Below, in pieces: positions 9,326 to 17,189 of a DNA stretch of 64,000 nt. Positions within the stretch are counted from its first letter, which is position 1. Every line of letters starts with the position of its first letter. Source of the stretch: Caproiciproducens galactitolivorans (GTDB lineage Bacteria; Bacillota; Clostridia; Oscillospirales; Acutalibacteraceae); contig NZ_JAPOHA010000005.1 of the NCBI RefSeq assembly GCF_026672255.1, positions 1-64,000 on the forward strand. The letters run 5' to 3'. The position numbers and the translations under genes were made by a program. The notes below the pieces were generated by a model that was not told where the DNA came from, searched no databases, and was given only the letters and a program-made list of their open reading frames with translations.

Positions 9326-10075
9326 ATGCGGAACCTTATGCTGACCATTTGTTACGACGGCACGGGCTATCATGGCTGGCAGATTCAGCAGAACGCCGTT
9401 TCCGTACAGCAGGTTTTTCAGGAGGCGCTGGTTCGGGTGCTCCATGAAAAGCCGGATATCAAGGGCTGCAGCCGTACCGATTCGTTTGTACACGCGCGGG
9501 AATACTGCATCAGCCTGAAAACGGAGCATACCATTCCCTGCGCGCGTCTTTTGGGGGCGCTGAACCATTTTCTTCCAGAAGATATCGCGGTACTGTACTG
9601 CCGGGAGGTTTCTCCCGAATTTCACGCGCGCTATTCGTGTACCGGGAAGGAATATGTTTATCAAATTTGGAATAATCCCGTGCGAAACCCTTTTCTCAAT
9701 CACCGCGCGCTGCATTACTGGTATGCGCTTGATCTGGACAAGCTGAACGAAGCCGCCGCCTGCTATTTGGGGGCGCACGATTTCAGCTCGTTCTGCACGC
9801 TGGACGCGCGGGAACGCGGGAATATGGTGCGAACGGTTACGAAAGCGGAGTGCGGGCGGGAAGGCGATCTTGTCACCTTTACGGTTGCCGCCGACGGTTT
9901 TCTCTATAATATGGTGCGCATTATGGTGGGAACGCTTCTGCGTGTGGCGCAGGGGAAGCTTCAGCCCCGGGACATTCCCGGGATTATCGAAGCCAAAGAC
10001 CGCAAAGCCGCCGGGCCGACCGCGCCGCCCTGCGGCCTGTATCTGAATCATGTTTACTACAAGGATGTGAAGTGA
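9326..10075 (+). CDS. truA: tRNA pseudouridine(38-40) synthase TruA
   Basis: Isomerises uridine to pseudouridine at positions 38-40 of the tRNA anticodon arm. The 249 residues show the N-terminal LTICYDGTGYHGWQIQ and the catalytic motif GCSRTDSFVHA near residue 48, whose Asp is the nucleophile; most TruA have GRTDAGVHA, and the Cys-Ser/Ser-Phe form is a clostridial variant. FHARYSCTGKEYVYQ and the C-terminal GFLYNMVRIMVGTLL are also conserved. GAGAGGAG precedes the ATG. The last bases overlap the next gene (GTGA). Confidence 0.95.
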   Translation: MRNLMLTICYDGTGYHGWQIQQNAVSVQQVFQEALVRVLHEKPDIKGCSRTDSFVHAREYCISLKTEHTIPCARLLGALNHFLPEDIAVLYCREVSPEFHARYSCTGKEYVYQIWNNPVRNPFLNHRALHYWYALDLDKLNEAAACYLGAHDFSSFCTLDARERGNMVRTVTKAECGREGDLVTFTVAADGFLYNMVRIMVGTLLRVAQGKLQPRDIPGIIEAKDRKAAGPTAPPCGLYLNHVYYKDVK

Positions 10076-11313
10076 GTATGGGCGACACAGGGCAGCGCTT
10101 CGACACGGTGGAAATCGATACCGCCAAACACCATCCGGAGGGAAAACGCAGAAGGGACCGGCGCAGCCGCCGTGAACCCCGTATCCCGCGCTGGGTTTAT
10201 AAAATCATCGTCATCTTAATCCTTTGCGTGGTTTCCATGCTCGTCTGGTTTAACCGGAGCAATCTTACCCCCGACAATGTGGTGGACTGGGTGCACGACA
10301 GCGTGGTCGGGATGGGCATCGGGGACGGCTTCCCGTCAAAAATCGTGGGAAACGCCGTTGCCGTTGGGAATTTTAAATCCGTAAATAAAGAAATCTATGT
10401 CGCCAGCGATACCGCGCTGACCGTGCTGAACTCCACGGCAAAGGTGGCCAGCAGCCGCCAGCACAGCTATCCCCAGCCCGTAATGAAGGTGAACGGAAAC
10501 CGCACGCTGATTTACAACCTCGGCGGAAAAGGCTATCAGATCGAAAGCCAGAGCGGTACGCTGGTAAAAACCGCGGTCCAGCAGAATATTCTGGCGGGGG
10601 CACTCGCGGGAAACGGGCGTTATGCGCTGATTACGGAAGCGGACGGATACCTTGGCTGCATGACGGCTTACGATTCCAACAATAAAGCGGTGTTCCGCTA
10701 TTGGTTTTCCGATTATTACCCGACCGCCGTGGCGCTGAACCGGGACGGGACGAGGGCCGCGGTGGCGGCCGTCACCGCCAAAGACGGAGGCATGAGCTCC
10801 GCGGTATACCTTTTTGACCTGGGCGAGAATAAAACAGTTTCGCCCGCTGCCGTGTATTCCGAAAATATGATGCTGGATATTTCCTGGAGCGATAAAGACA
10901 CGGTTTCCGCCGTCGGCGACCGGTTGACTTCGGTCATCAACGCCGGAAGCCGCACAAAATCGGATTATGATTATCAAGGCATGCAGTTAAAAGCATATTG
11001 TATGGATAACGGCAGAACGGCGCTGGGCCTTTCCGCTTTCGGAAGCGCCCAAAGCGGCAGGCTCGTCGTACTGAACGCTTCCGGCGGTGTAACGGCGAAT
11101 ACCACCATCGCGCAGGACCCGGTGTCGGTGTCCCTTTACGGCGACGCGGCGGCGGTTCTTTCCCAGGGGAAGGTTCTGTTTTACTCCGCCGCAACGGGCA
11201 GTCCGGCCGGAAGCTGTTCCGCCGGAAGCGACGCAAGGGCGATTGCCCTGCGCGACGAAACCTCGGTTTATATTCTCGGCGTGTCCGAGATCCGCTACGC
11301 CGATGGGAAATGA
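10072..11313 (+). CDS. DUF5711-like membrane-anchored beta-propeller protein
   Basis: Protein of 413 residues with an arginine-rich cytosolic N-terminus (about residues 1-40), one membrane segment (YKIIVILILCVVSMLVWF, about residues 43-60) and a long extracytoplasmic part. That part is rich in short beta strands with repeated AVYLFDL, GRLVVLNASG and KVLFYSAATG phrases, consistent with a propeller like those of PQQ/WD proteins. The start is GTG 10072 inside the GTGA overlap with truA, with AAGGA at 10061-10065; ATG 10078 is possible. It resembles DUF5711 proteins found beside cvpA in Ruminococcaceae. Function is unknown; an envelope role is only inferred from topology. Confidence 0.6.
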   Translation: MSMGDTGQRFDTVEIDTAKHHPEGKRRRDRRSRREPRIPRWVYKIIVILILCVVSMLVWFNRSNLTPDNVVDWVHDSVVGMGIGDGFPSKIVGNAVAVGNFKSVNKEIYVASDTALTVLNSTAKVASSRQHSYPQPVMKVNGNRTLIYNLGGKGYQIESQSGTLVKTAVQQNILAGALAGNGRYALITEADGYLGCMTAYDSNNKAVFRYWFSDYYPTAVALNRDGTRAAVAAVTAKDGGMSSAVYLFDLGENKTVSPAAVYSENMMLDISWSDKDTVSAVGDRLTSVINAGSRTKSDYDYQGMQLKAYCMDNGRTALGLSAFGSAQSGRLVVLNASGGVTANTTIAQDPVSVSLYGDAAAVLSQGKVLFYSAATGSPAGSCSAGSDARAIALRDETSVYILGVSEIRYADGK

Positions 11314-11317
11314 GTCC

Positions 11318-11346
11318 TTGTGCTTGATTCTGATTTGTGCTATATT
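11318..11346 (+). promoter_or_regulatory. Promoter upstream of cvpA
   Basis: TTGTGC (11318-11323) and TATATT (11341-11346) are separated by 17 bases, and a TG at 11338-11339 makes the -10 extended. It lies just after the stop of the preceding gene. Confidence 0.55.
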
Positions 11347-11377
11347 AATTTGAAACAATGCAATTTTGGAGGAATCT

Positions 11378-11896
11378 ATGGGCGTTGTACTGGATCTTTT
11401 GTTTTGCATGATTGCCCTTTGCTTTGTTGTGTCGGGTTTTAAAAGAGGACTGGTGCGCTCTCTTGCAGAGCTGATCGGCTACTTTTTTGCTATTGCTGCT
11501 TCTTTTGCGCTGTCGGATTATCTTACGGCGGCAGTCTGCGGTTATTTAAACAAACGGCAGGCTGTAACCCCGCTTGACCGTACGTTTCTCAAAGTTATAT
11601 CCATACTTGTAATTTTTATTGTTCTTCAGATTCTGGTCCAAATGGCTGCCCGCGCGCTCGACGCCGTATGCAGACTTCCGGGGCTTCACGCGATCAATTC
11701 CCTGCTCGGCGGTGTTCTGGGCCTTCTCAAGGGAATACTGGTTGTGCTGGTGCTTTGCGTGCTGCTGCGCTTCGCGCTTCCGTATCTTTCGTCGAAATTC
11801 CCGCAGATAAAAGAAGGGGAAATCAGGCAGTCCAGAATTTACAAGTATGCAGAGACGATCAATCCGGTATATTTGCTGTATCAGGCGGAAATTTAG
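11378..11896 (+). CDS. CvpA family membrane protein
   Basis: CvpA-family proteins are small multi-spanning inner-membrane proteins, first linked to colicin V production and later to envelope stress; their biochemical role is unsettled. ATG 11378 follows GGAGGAATCT; an in-frame TTG at 11366 lies within this ribosome binding site and is rejected. The 172 residues have four hydrophobic segments (VLDLLFCMIALCFVVSGF, LIGYFFAIAASFALSDYL, VISILVIFIVLQILVQMAA, LKGILVVLVLCVLLRFALP) with the typical family motif FKRGLVRSLAELIGY. The gene has its own promoter and precedes the phosphatidyltransferase gene by 16 bases. Confidence 0.85.
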   Translation: MGVVLDLLFCMIALCFVVSGFKRGLVRSLAELIGYFFAIAASFALSDYLTAAVCGYLNKRQAVTPLDRTFLKVISILVIFIVLQILVQMAARALDAVCRLPGLHAINSLLGGVLGLLKGILVVLVLCVLLRFALPYLSSKFPQIKEGEIRQSRIYKYAETINPVYLLYQAEI

Positions 11897-11912
11897 AATG
11901 AGGTTAACGTGA

Positions 11913-12521
11913 ATGAAAAACAGGAATAAGAATATTAATATACCAAACGGACTGTCAATTCTGCGCATTCTGCTCATCATTCCCTTTGTCTACTATTTTA
12001 TGCGCAACGAGCTAGTACCGGCGGGGATTGTTTTGATCTTATCCGGCCTTTCGGATATGCTCGACGGTATGATTGCGCGCAAATTCAACCAGTTCACGGA
12101 GCTGGGGCAGATGCTGGACCCGCTTTCCGATAAGCTGACGCAGGGAGCGGTCGCGGTTTGCCTGGCGATTGAACAGCCGGTTCTTATTCCCTTATTGGGC
12201 ATATTTGTATTAAAAGAGGTTTTAATGGTGGTTGCCGCCTGCCTTCTGATTAAGAAGAAAAAGAGGCCGACCGGGTCCAGATGGTACGGCAAGGTGGCAA
12301 CGGTTTTATTTTATATCTCCTTTGCCGTTATTGTCGCTATGAAGATTTGGAACATGGAAAATCTTACGGTGACAATCGTCCTGCTTTCCATTACAGCCGC
12401 GTTTATGATTTACGCGTTTATCCAGTACTTTAAAATTTACCTGTCGATTCTTCATTCCGACGATCCGAAAGACGCGATTGATTTCAACGAAGTAATGGAT
12501 AAAAAAGCATTCCGCAAATAA
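11913..12521 (+). CDS. pgsA: CDP-alcohol phosphatidyltransferase (probable phosphatidylglycerophosphate synthase)
   Basis: Integral membrane enzyme that joins CDP-diacylglycerol to an alcohol phosphate, most likely glycerol-3-phosphate, the first committed step to phosphatidylglycerol and cardiolipin. The catalytic signature DG-x2-AR-x8-G-x3-D-x3-D is intact, reading LDGMIARKF followed by GQMLDPLSDK near residues 51-73. Several hydrophobic helices follow (GIFVLKEVLMVVAACLLI, VTIVLLSITAAFMIYAFI). The N-terminal PNGLSILRILLIIPF matches PgsA-type enzymes. Length 202 is slightly long for PgsA, due to a C-terminal tail. Cardiolipin synthase of the same fold is the alternative. Confidence 0.85.
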   Translation: MKNRNKNINIPNGLSILRILLIIPFVYYFMRNELVPAGIVLILSGLSDMLDGMIARKFNQFTELGQMLDPLSDKLTQGAVAVCLAIEQPVLIPLLGIFVLKEVLMVVAACLLIKKKKRPTGSRWYGKVATVLFYISFAVIVAMKIWNMENLTVTIVLLSITAAFMIYAFIQYFKIYLSILHSDDPKDAIDFNEVMDKKAFRK

Positions 12522-12568
12522 ACTGATGATCGATATATTTATTGAAAGAGAAGAAGTGAGTTATTCCT

Positions 12569-14854
12569 ATGATGTGTTCGAGATGCCACAAAAGACCGGC
12601 GGTCGTTTTTATATCGCCGACGGTAAACTCTAAGGAAAGCCAGGGGCTTTGCCTTGTATGCGCCAAGGAACTTGGCATTAAACCCGTGAATGACCTGATG
12701 GAGAAAATGGGGATTACCGAGGAACAGATGGAGGCGATGGAGTCGGAACTGAACGAACTGATGGCTGCGAATCCGGACGATGAAGAGGATGAGAGCGGAA
12801 GCGACGGATTTATCCCGGGAGGAGCCGCGACTTTTCCGTTCCTGCAGAATATATTCTCCACAAGCGGAAATACTCCGGAAAAAGTTCAGGAAAATGATAC
12901 GGCTAAAAAAGAAAAGAAGGAAAAACGGAAAACAAAGCGCAAACACCTCACCGCTTACTGTACGAATCTGACCGCGAAAGCGCAGGCCGGAGAAATTGAC
13001 AACATCATCGGGCGTGAAAAAGAAATTTCCCGCGTGATTCAGATTTTAAGCCGCCGCACAAAGAACAACCCCTGCCTGATCGGCGAACCGGGCGTCGGCA
13101 AAACCGCCGTGGCGGAAGGCCTTGCCCTTCGCATCGCAAAGGGGACGGTTCCCGCGCGGCTGATGAAAAAGGAAATCCATCTGCTCGACCTGACCGCCCT
13201 TGTGGCCGGAACCCAGTTCCGCGGCCAGTTTGAGAGCCGGATTAAAGGGCTTGTCGACGAGGTGAAGGCCGAGGGAAATATCATACTGTTTATCGACGAA
13301 GTGCATAATCTCGTCGGCACAGGCGACGCGGAAGGCTCCATGAACGCCGCCAATATACTGAAACCCGCGCTTTCAAGGGGCGAAATTCAGGTAATCGGTG
13401 CGACTACCTTTGTGGAATACCGCAAGTACATTGAAAAGGACGCTGCTCTGGAACGGCGTTTCCAGCCGGTTACCATCGCCGAACCGTCCATTGAAGAAAC
13501 GATTGCCGTGCTGATGGGTGTGAAATCCTATTACGAAGCGTACCACCGCGTGCGCGTTCCCGAACAGATCGCCCGCAAGGCCGCCGTGCTTTCGGAGCGC
13601 TATATCAACGACCGTTTCCTCCCCGACAAGGCCATCGACCTTCTCGACGAATCCTGCGCCTGCGCCGCCCTGCGCAATATCCCGATGGCGGATTACGACG
13701 CGGCGAATTTTGAACTGGAAAAGCTGAAGGAAGAGGAAGAAGAACTGACAGCGGACGACGTGCAGCCGGATTATGAGAAGCTGGCCGTTATCCGCACGGA
13801 TATCTCCCGCCTTGAAGAAAAAACGAGGGAGCTGGCCCCCAAGGCGCTCGGCGCGGAGGTGGAGGAAAAGGATATCGCCCGGGTCATCGAGCTTTGGACG
13901 GGTATCCCCGCCAGCAAAATACAGGAAAATGAACTGAAAAAACTTTCCGATCTTGAAGAAACCCTGAATTCCAAGGTAATCGGTCAGCAGGAGGCCGTTA
14001 AGGCTGTCTCCGCGGCGATCCGCCGCAGCAGGGTACAGATCAGCCCCCGCCGCAGACCGGCTTCTTTTATCTTTGTAGGCCCCACAGGCGTTGGAAAGAC
14101 CGAACTGGTAAAAGTACTCTCGAAGGAACTTTTCGACACCCCAGAGACGCTTATACGGCTTGATATGTCCGAGTTTATGGAAAAGCATTCGGTTTCCCGC
14201 ATTATCGGTTCCCCTCCGGGATACGTCGGTTACGACGAGGCGGGGCAGGTAACCGAGAAGGTGCGCAGGCGCCCGTATTCCGTACTGCTTTTTGATGAAA
14301 TCGAGAAAGCGCATCCCGATGTAATGAACATCTTATTGCAGATACTGGATGAAGGCCATATTACCGACGCGCACGGCCGTTCCGTAAACTTTGAAAATAC
14401 CGTCATCGTCATGACTTCCAACGCGGGCAGCGAGAAAAAGGAGGGGACGCTCGGGTTTGCCAAGAACGAATCCGATGTTACCCGTGAAAAGGCAATGAAA
14501 GCCCTGTCGGACTTCCTGCGTCCCGAATTTCTGAGCCGTGTAGATGAAATCATCGTGTTCCGCGCGCTCAGTGTAGATGATTTTGAGAAGATTTCTCACC
14601 TGATGCTCAACGAGTATGTGGATTCCCTCAAAGAGCGCAGCATCCGCTTGGTTTATGACGACAAGGCGACCCGTTGGCTGGCGGAGCATGCATTCGGCAA
14701 AAAGAGCGGCGCCAGAGACCTTCGCAATTTGATCCGCCGCGAGGTGGAGGACCGGATTGCATCCCTTATTGTTGAGAATTACGGCGAAACGATTACCGGT
14801 ATTTCGGTTACTGCGGATGAGAAAGACGGAATCCGCCTGGATGTTTTAAAATAA
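12569..14854 (+). CDS. clpE: ClpE-like AAA+ unfoldase with N-terminal zinc finger
   Basis: Hexameric protein-unfolding ATPase that likely feeds ClpP. The N-terminus has a four-cysteine zinc finger (MCSRCHKR and [10 protein letters not shown]) in place of the usual double Clp_N repeat, followed by an acidic and then basic linker to about residue 130. Two AAA+ modules follow: Walker [14 protein letters not shown] (near 170) with [12 protein letters not shown], and [12 protein letters not shown] (near 510) with [14 protein letters not shown] short coiled-coil middle region lies between them. The LGF tripeptide in [10 protein letters not shown] is placed where ClpP-docking loops occur. Length is 761. 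Zinc finger plus missing Clp_N argues for ClpE over ClpC or ClpB. No CtsR site was recognised. Confidence 0.85.
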   Translation: MMCSRCHKRPAVVFISPTVNSKESQGLCLVCAKELGIKPVNDLMEKMGITEEQMEAMESELNELMAANPDDEEDESGSDGFIPGGAATFPFLQNIFSTSGNTPEKVQENDTAKKEKKEKRKTKRKHLTAYCTNLTAKAQAGEIDNIIGREKEISRVIQILSRRTKNNPCLIGEPGVGKTAVAEGLALRIAKGTVPARLMKKEIHLLDLTALVAGTQFRGQFESRIKGLVDEVKAEGNIILFIDEVHNLVGTGDAEGSMNAANILKPALSRGEIQVIGATTFVEYRKYIEKDAALERRFQPVTIAEPSIEETIAVLMGVKSYYEAYHRVRVPEQIARKAAVLSERYINDRFLPDKAIDLLDESCACAALRNIPMADYDAANFELEKLKEEEEELTADDVQPDYEKLAVIRTDISRLEEKTRELAPKALGAEVEEKDIARVIELWTGIPASKIQENELKKLSDLEETLNSKVIGQQEAVKAVSAAIRRSRVQISPRRRPASFIFVGPTGVGKTELVKVLSKELFDTPETLIRLDMSEFMEKHSVSRIIGSPPGYVGYDEAGQVTEKVRRRPYSVLLFDEIEKAHPDVMNILLQILDEGHITDAHGRSVNFENTVIVMTSNAGSEKKEGTLGFAKNESDVTREKAMKALSDFLRPEFLSRVDEIIVFRALSVDDFEKISHLMLNEYVDSLKERSIRLVYDDKATRWLAEHAFGKKSGARDLRNLIRREVEDRIASLIVENYGETITGISVTADEKDGIRLDVLK

Positions 14855-14887
14855 TTAGAAAATAATACAGTAAAATCGAAATCCATA

Positions 14888-14917
14888 TTGACATTTGCCA
14901 CTGGACTATGCTACAAT
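14888..14917 (+). promoter_or_regulatory. Promoter of the tRNA cluster
   Basis: A perfect TTGACA (14888-14893) is followed after 18 bases by TACAAT (14912-14917) with an extended TGC in front. It lies 19 bases before tRNA-Gly. Confidence 0.75.
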
Positions 14918-14935
14918 AATAGCCGTCGCTAAAAT

Positions 14936-15009
14936 GCGAGTGTAGTTCAGTGGTAGAACTCCAGCCTTCCAAGCTGGTCGTGTGGGTTCGATTCCCATCA
15001 CTCGCTCCA
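14936..15009 (+). tRNA. tRNA-Gly (anticodon TCC)
   Basis: A 74-base cloverleaf: acceptor GCGAGTG pairs with CACTCGC, then discriminator T and encoded CCA. The anticodon loop CTTCCAA lies between CCAGC and GCTGG. The T arm is GTGGG-TTCGATT-CCCAT. Confidence 0.97.
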
Positions 15010-15016
15010 TGGTTAT

Positions 15017-15093
15017 GCGCCAATAGCTCAGCTGGATAGAGCAACTGCCTTCTAAGCAGTAGGTCAGGGGTTCGAGTCCCTTTTGGCGCGCCA
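15017..15093 (+). tRNA. tRNA-Arg (anticodon TCT)
   Basis: A 77-base cloverleaf: acceptor GCGCCAA pairs with TTGGCGC, discriminator G, encoded CCA. The anticodon loop CTTCTAA sits on a CTGC/GCAG stem. It reads AGA/AGG codons. Confidence 0.97.
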
Positions 15094-15100
15094 TATGATG

Positions 15101-15177
15101 GTGGATGTAGCTTAGCTGGTTAAAGCGCCAGTTTGTGGCACTGGAGACCGTGGGTTCGAATCCCATCTTCCACCCCA
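15101..15177 (+). tRNA. tRNA-His (anticodon GTG)
   Basis: Acceptor GTGGATG pairs with CTTCCAC with one T-T mismatch. The anticodon stem CCAGT/ACTGG carries loop TTGTGGC. Base G15100 is the G-1 required by histidyl-tRNA synthetase, pairing with C73; CCA is encoded. Confidence 0.96.
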
Positions 15178-15190
15178 TTAAAAAAATTAG

Positions 15191-15216
15191 GCGCGGACAA
15201 GCTGAGTGCTCCGCGC
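15191..15216 (+). other. Hairpin between tRNA-His and tRNA-Gln
   Basis: A perfect 7-base stem, GCGCGGA against TCCGCGC, encloses a 12-base loop and is followed by TTTAT. It could be a weak terminator or a processing signal inside the tRNA precursor. Confidence 0.4.
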
Positions 15217-15223
15217 TTTATAT

Positions 15224-15299
15224 TGGGCTGTAGCCAAGGGGTAAGGCAACGGACTTTGACTCCGTCATTCCGTAGGTTCAAATCCTGCCAGCCCAGCCA
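15224..15299 (+). tRNA. tRNA-Gln (anticodon TTG)
   Basis: A 76-base cloverleaf: acceptor TGGGCTG pairs with CAGCCCA, discriminator G, encoded CCA. The anticodon stem ACGGA/TCCGT carries loop CTTTGAC. Confidence 0.97.
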
Positions 15300-15346
15300 A
15301 AACGCGCCTGTCTGCGGGCTTTGTACGCGGGCAGGCAAATTAATAG

Positions 15347-15375
15347 TTGACATCAGTGTCGAAAACTGATATAAT
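15347..15375 (+). promoter_or_regulatory. Perfect consensus promoter of tRNA-Lys
   Basis: TTGACA (15347-15352), 17 bases, TATAAT (15370-15375). Both hexamers and the spacing are ideal. It lies 17 bases before tRNA-Lys, which is therefore transcribed independently of the four upstream tRNAs. Confidence 0.85.
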
Positions 15376-15392
15376 ATATAAGTTACATTTAT

Positions 15393-15468
15393 GAATCATT
15401 AGCTCAGTCGGTAGAGCACTTGACTTTTAATCAAGGTGTCCGGGGTTCGAATCCCCGATGGTTCACCA
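15393..15468 (+). tRNA. tRNA-Lys (anticodon TTT)
   Basis: A 76-base cloverleaf: acceptor GAATCAT pairs with ATGGTTC including G-T pairs, discriminator A, encoded CCA. The anticodon stem TTGA/TCAA carries loop CTTTTAA. Confidence 0.97.
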
Positions 15469-15474
15469 AAACAA

Positions 15475-15505
15475 AAAGAGCATCCGCAAGGGTGCTCTTT
15501 TTATT
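15475..15505 (+). terminator. Intrinsic terminator after tRNA-Lys
   Basis: AAAGAGCATCC pairs with GGGTGCTCTTT around a GCAA tetraloop and runs into TTTTTATTT. It begins 6 bases after the CCA end. Confidence 0.9.
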
Positions 15506-15815
15506 TCGTGTATTCGGAGAAAAAATCCTGTAAAATAATCGAAGAATGCCGCCGTTTAGGCGCATTTAAGATCAAAGGCTCTTTGACAATAGTTGGGGTA
15601 AACCAGCGAACCATTGTATCACCACAATCAGAAAACTTTTTAAGTCTACTGTTCTGGGCCGCTATGCTCCGGCGAGGAAGTGCTGTTCCGGCGGAAATGC
15701 TGTTTTTTGAGTCAAGGACGTCAAAGAATTGCTCCTTTAGGGAGTAAGCCGTAAGAGGTCGACTGCTTGCATAGAGCATCCGGTCAACCTGCTGCTGTTG
15801 TTCTGAAGGCAGTCA
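15501..15815 (-). pseudogene. Remnant of an ISL3-family transposase (C-terminal part)
   Basis: The minus strand is open from about 15815 to 15501. The stretch LPSEQQQQVDRMLYASSRPL, followed by AYSLKEQFFDVLDS and RSIAAQNSRLKKFSD, resembles the C-terminal helical region of ISL3 (IS204/IS1001/IS1165) transposases, which normally reads Arg-Trp followed by small residues at this point. The expected downstream motif (Asn-Gly-x-x-Glu-Gly, then KVLKR) is missing because the frame has drifted, and no N-terminal domain or terminal repeats are visible. It lies between the tRNAs and the hydrogenase genes. Recognition is from memory of the family, so confidence is moderate. Confidence 0.5.
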
Positions 15816-15876
15816 CCAAATAAAAGTGCGGCGTAATATGATAAAGAATTCCGGAATATAGATTAGGAGGAAGGCC
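15816..15876. other. Short intergenic segment before the hydrogenase locus
   Basis: This gap contains a possible -10 (TATGAT, 15837-15842) without a good -35, and the ribosome binding site AGGAGG at 15865-15870. No other structure was found. Confidence 0.3.
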
Positions 15877-16311
15877 ATGAACCGCCGCGATGAAGCAAAC
15901 AGAACGATCTGTGAAATCAATGCCTGCATCAATTTGCTGTACAGTTCTCCTTGTGATGAAACAAGGAATAACATCCTGAATTATCTGGGATGTAAGGTTT
16001 ATGATTTGTATTTGATCAATAATTTAGACGGTACCTTGCTCCCAACTGCTGCAATGACCGCAAATGCGCTTCCGCTTTCCAACAGCCGCCAATTCACCAA
16101 AGAGGAACTCTCTGCATTTAACGGAAAAAATGGAAATCCGGCCTATGTAGCGGTCAATGGGACAGTGTACGATGTAACAAACAATGCTGCGTGGGGAGCG
16201 GCTACCCATTTTGGATTGTCCGCCGGGAATGACCTCACCGCGCAATTCAATTCCTGCCATGCCGGACAGCCGATTCTTGAAAAATTGCCTATTGTTGGGA
16301 AGATGATTTAA
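15877..16311 (+). CDS. Cytochrome b5-like heme-binding domain protein of the hydrogenase locus
   Basis: A 144-residue protein with a short helical N-terminus of unknown type (residues 1-60, with CNE-like helix and two cysteines near 26 and 38) and a C-terminal cytochrome b5-like domain. The latter reads FTKEELSAFNGKNG, PAYVAVNGTVYDVTN, THFGLSAGNDLTAQFNSCH and ILEKLPIVGKM, the prokaryotic form in which His residues near 109 and 128 could bind heme. No signal peptide is present. AGGAGG precedes the ATG, and its stop overlaps the hydrogenase small-subunit start (TAATG), so the genes are coupled. It may carry electrons to or from the hydrogenase, which is inference. Confidence 0.75.
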   Translation: MNRRDEANRTICEINACINLLYSSPCDETRNNILNYLGCKVYDLYLINNLDGTLLPTAAMTANALPLSNSRQFTKEELSAFNGKNGNPAYVAVNGTVYDVTNNAAWGAATHFGLSAGNDLTAQFNSCHAGQPILEKLPIVGKMI

Positions 16312-17187
16312 TGCCTGTACAAACACGGGAGTATCCATTAACAGATTGTCTGATCCGGGAATTACAGAAAAAAAGCGGACCGGAACAGCCGAAAACCAAC
16401 CTGATTTGGCTGGAATTAACCGGTTGTTCCGGAAATATTATATCTCTTTTGGATGGGCATAATCCGAATTTCCAATACCTTATAACCGATATGGGTGAAT
16501 CTCGTATACAGTAACAGCCTGATGAGCGCAGAAGGAGAAGCGGCAACTCAAAAGCTAAAGAATATTATAAATACTCCCTATATTTTAGCCGTTGAGGGTG
16601 CTGTGGCAACAGCAAACAACGGTTATTACAATATTATTGGCTCCATGGACGGAAAACCGCTTACAGCGCTTGCCGCAGTCAAATTTCTTGGGGCACGGGC
16701 ATCCCATGTTATTGCGGTAGGTGCCTGTGCGGTTCATGGCGGTGTATCGGCGGCAAAACCAAATCCGGCCGGCTGCGTAAGTGTTGCGAGCGTATTGCAA
16801 AGAAAAGTAATTCAGCTTCCGGGCTGTCCCTGCCACCCCGACTGGTTCACCGGCACACTTGCTCATTTATTGCTTTATGGTGACCCGGAACTCGACCGCC
16901 GGAACCGGCCGGTTATGTTCTATTCCCAGACGATCCATGACCGCTGTGAAAGACGATCTTTCTTCGACAAGGGTATTTTTGCAAAAAAACTGGGTGACGG
17001 GGCTTGTATGTTCAAATTGGGCTGCCGAGGGCCTATTACCCCGATTGACTGCCCCATTCGTAAATGGAATGGACACGTGAACTGGCCGGTTGGCAGCAGC
17101 ACACCATGCATTGGCTGCGCGCAGTTCGGCTTTCCCGATCAAATGGAACCCTTTATCAGTTATGATGTTTCGAAAGCGGAGGAGTGA
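16311..17187 (+). pseudogene. NiFe hydrogenase small subunit, split by a frameshift
   Basis: Two overlapping frames together make one electron-transfer subunit: 16311-16514 (67 residues) and 16495-17187 (230 residues). The first has LIWLELTGCSGNIISLL and ends ITDMGESRIQ; the second takes up with LVYSNSLMSAEGE. Skipping one base near 16494-16497 joins them as DMG-NLVYSNSLM, colinear with homologues. Ligands for three FeS clusters are visible: GACAVHGG and LPGCPCHP (proximal), IHDRC plus ACMFKLGC (distal), and IDCP plus PCIGC (medial 3Fe-4S type). The second proximal cysteine is replaced by Asn42. There is no Tat signal, so the enzyme would be cytosolic. Sequencing error, real decay and recoding cannot be separated here. 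Confidence 0.8.
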
Positions 17188-17189
17188 AA

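Noticed and set aside
15393-15468. tRNA-Lys as an attachment site of an integrated element
   Set aside because: No integrase gene and no downstream copy of the tRNA 3' end were found.
15436-15747. Plus-strand 103-codon frame after tRNA-Lys
   Set aside because: It starts within the tRNA and crosses its terminator; the minus strand better explains the sequence as a transposase relic.
16485-16500. Programmed frameshift as the explanation for the split small-subunit gene
   Set aside because: No slippery heptamer or following stem-loop was seen, so it is kept only as one possibility, not a claim.
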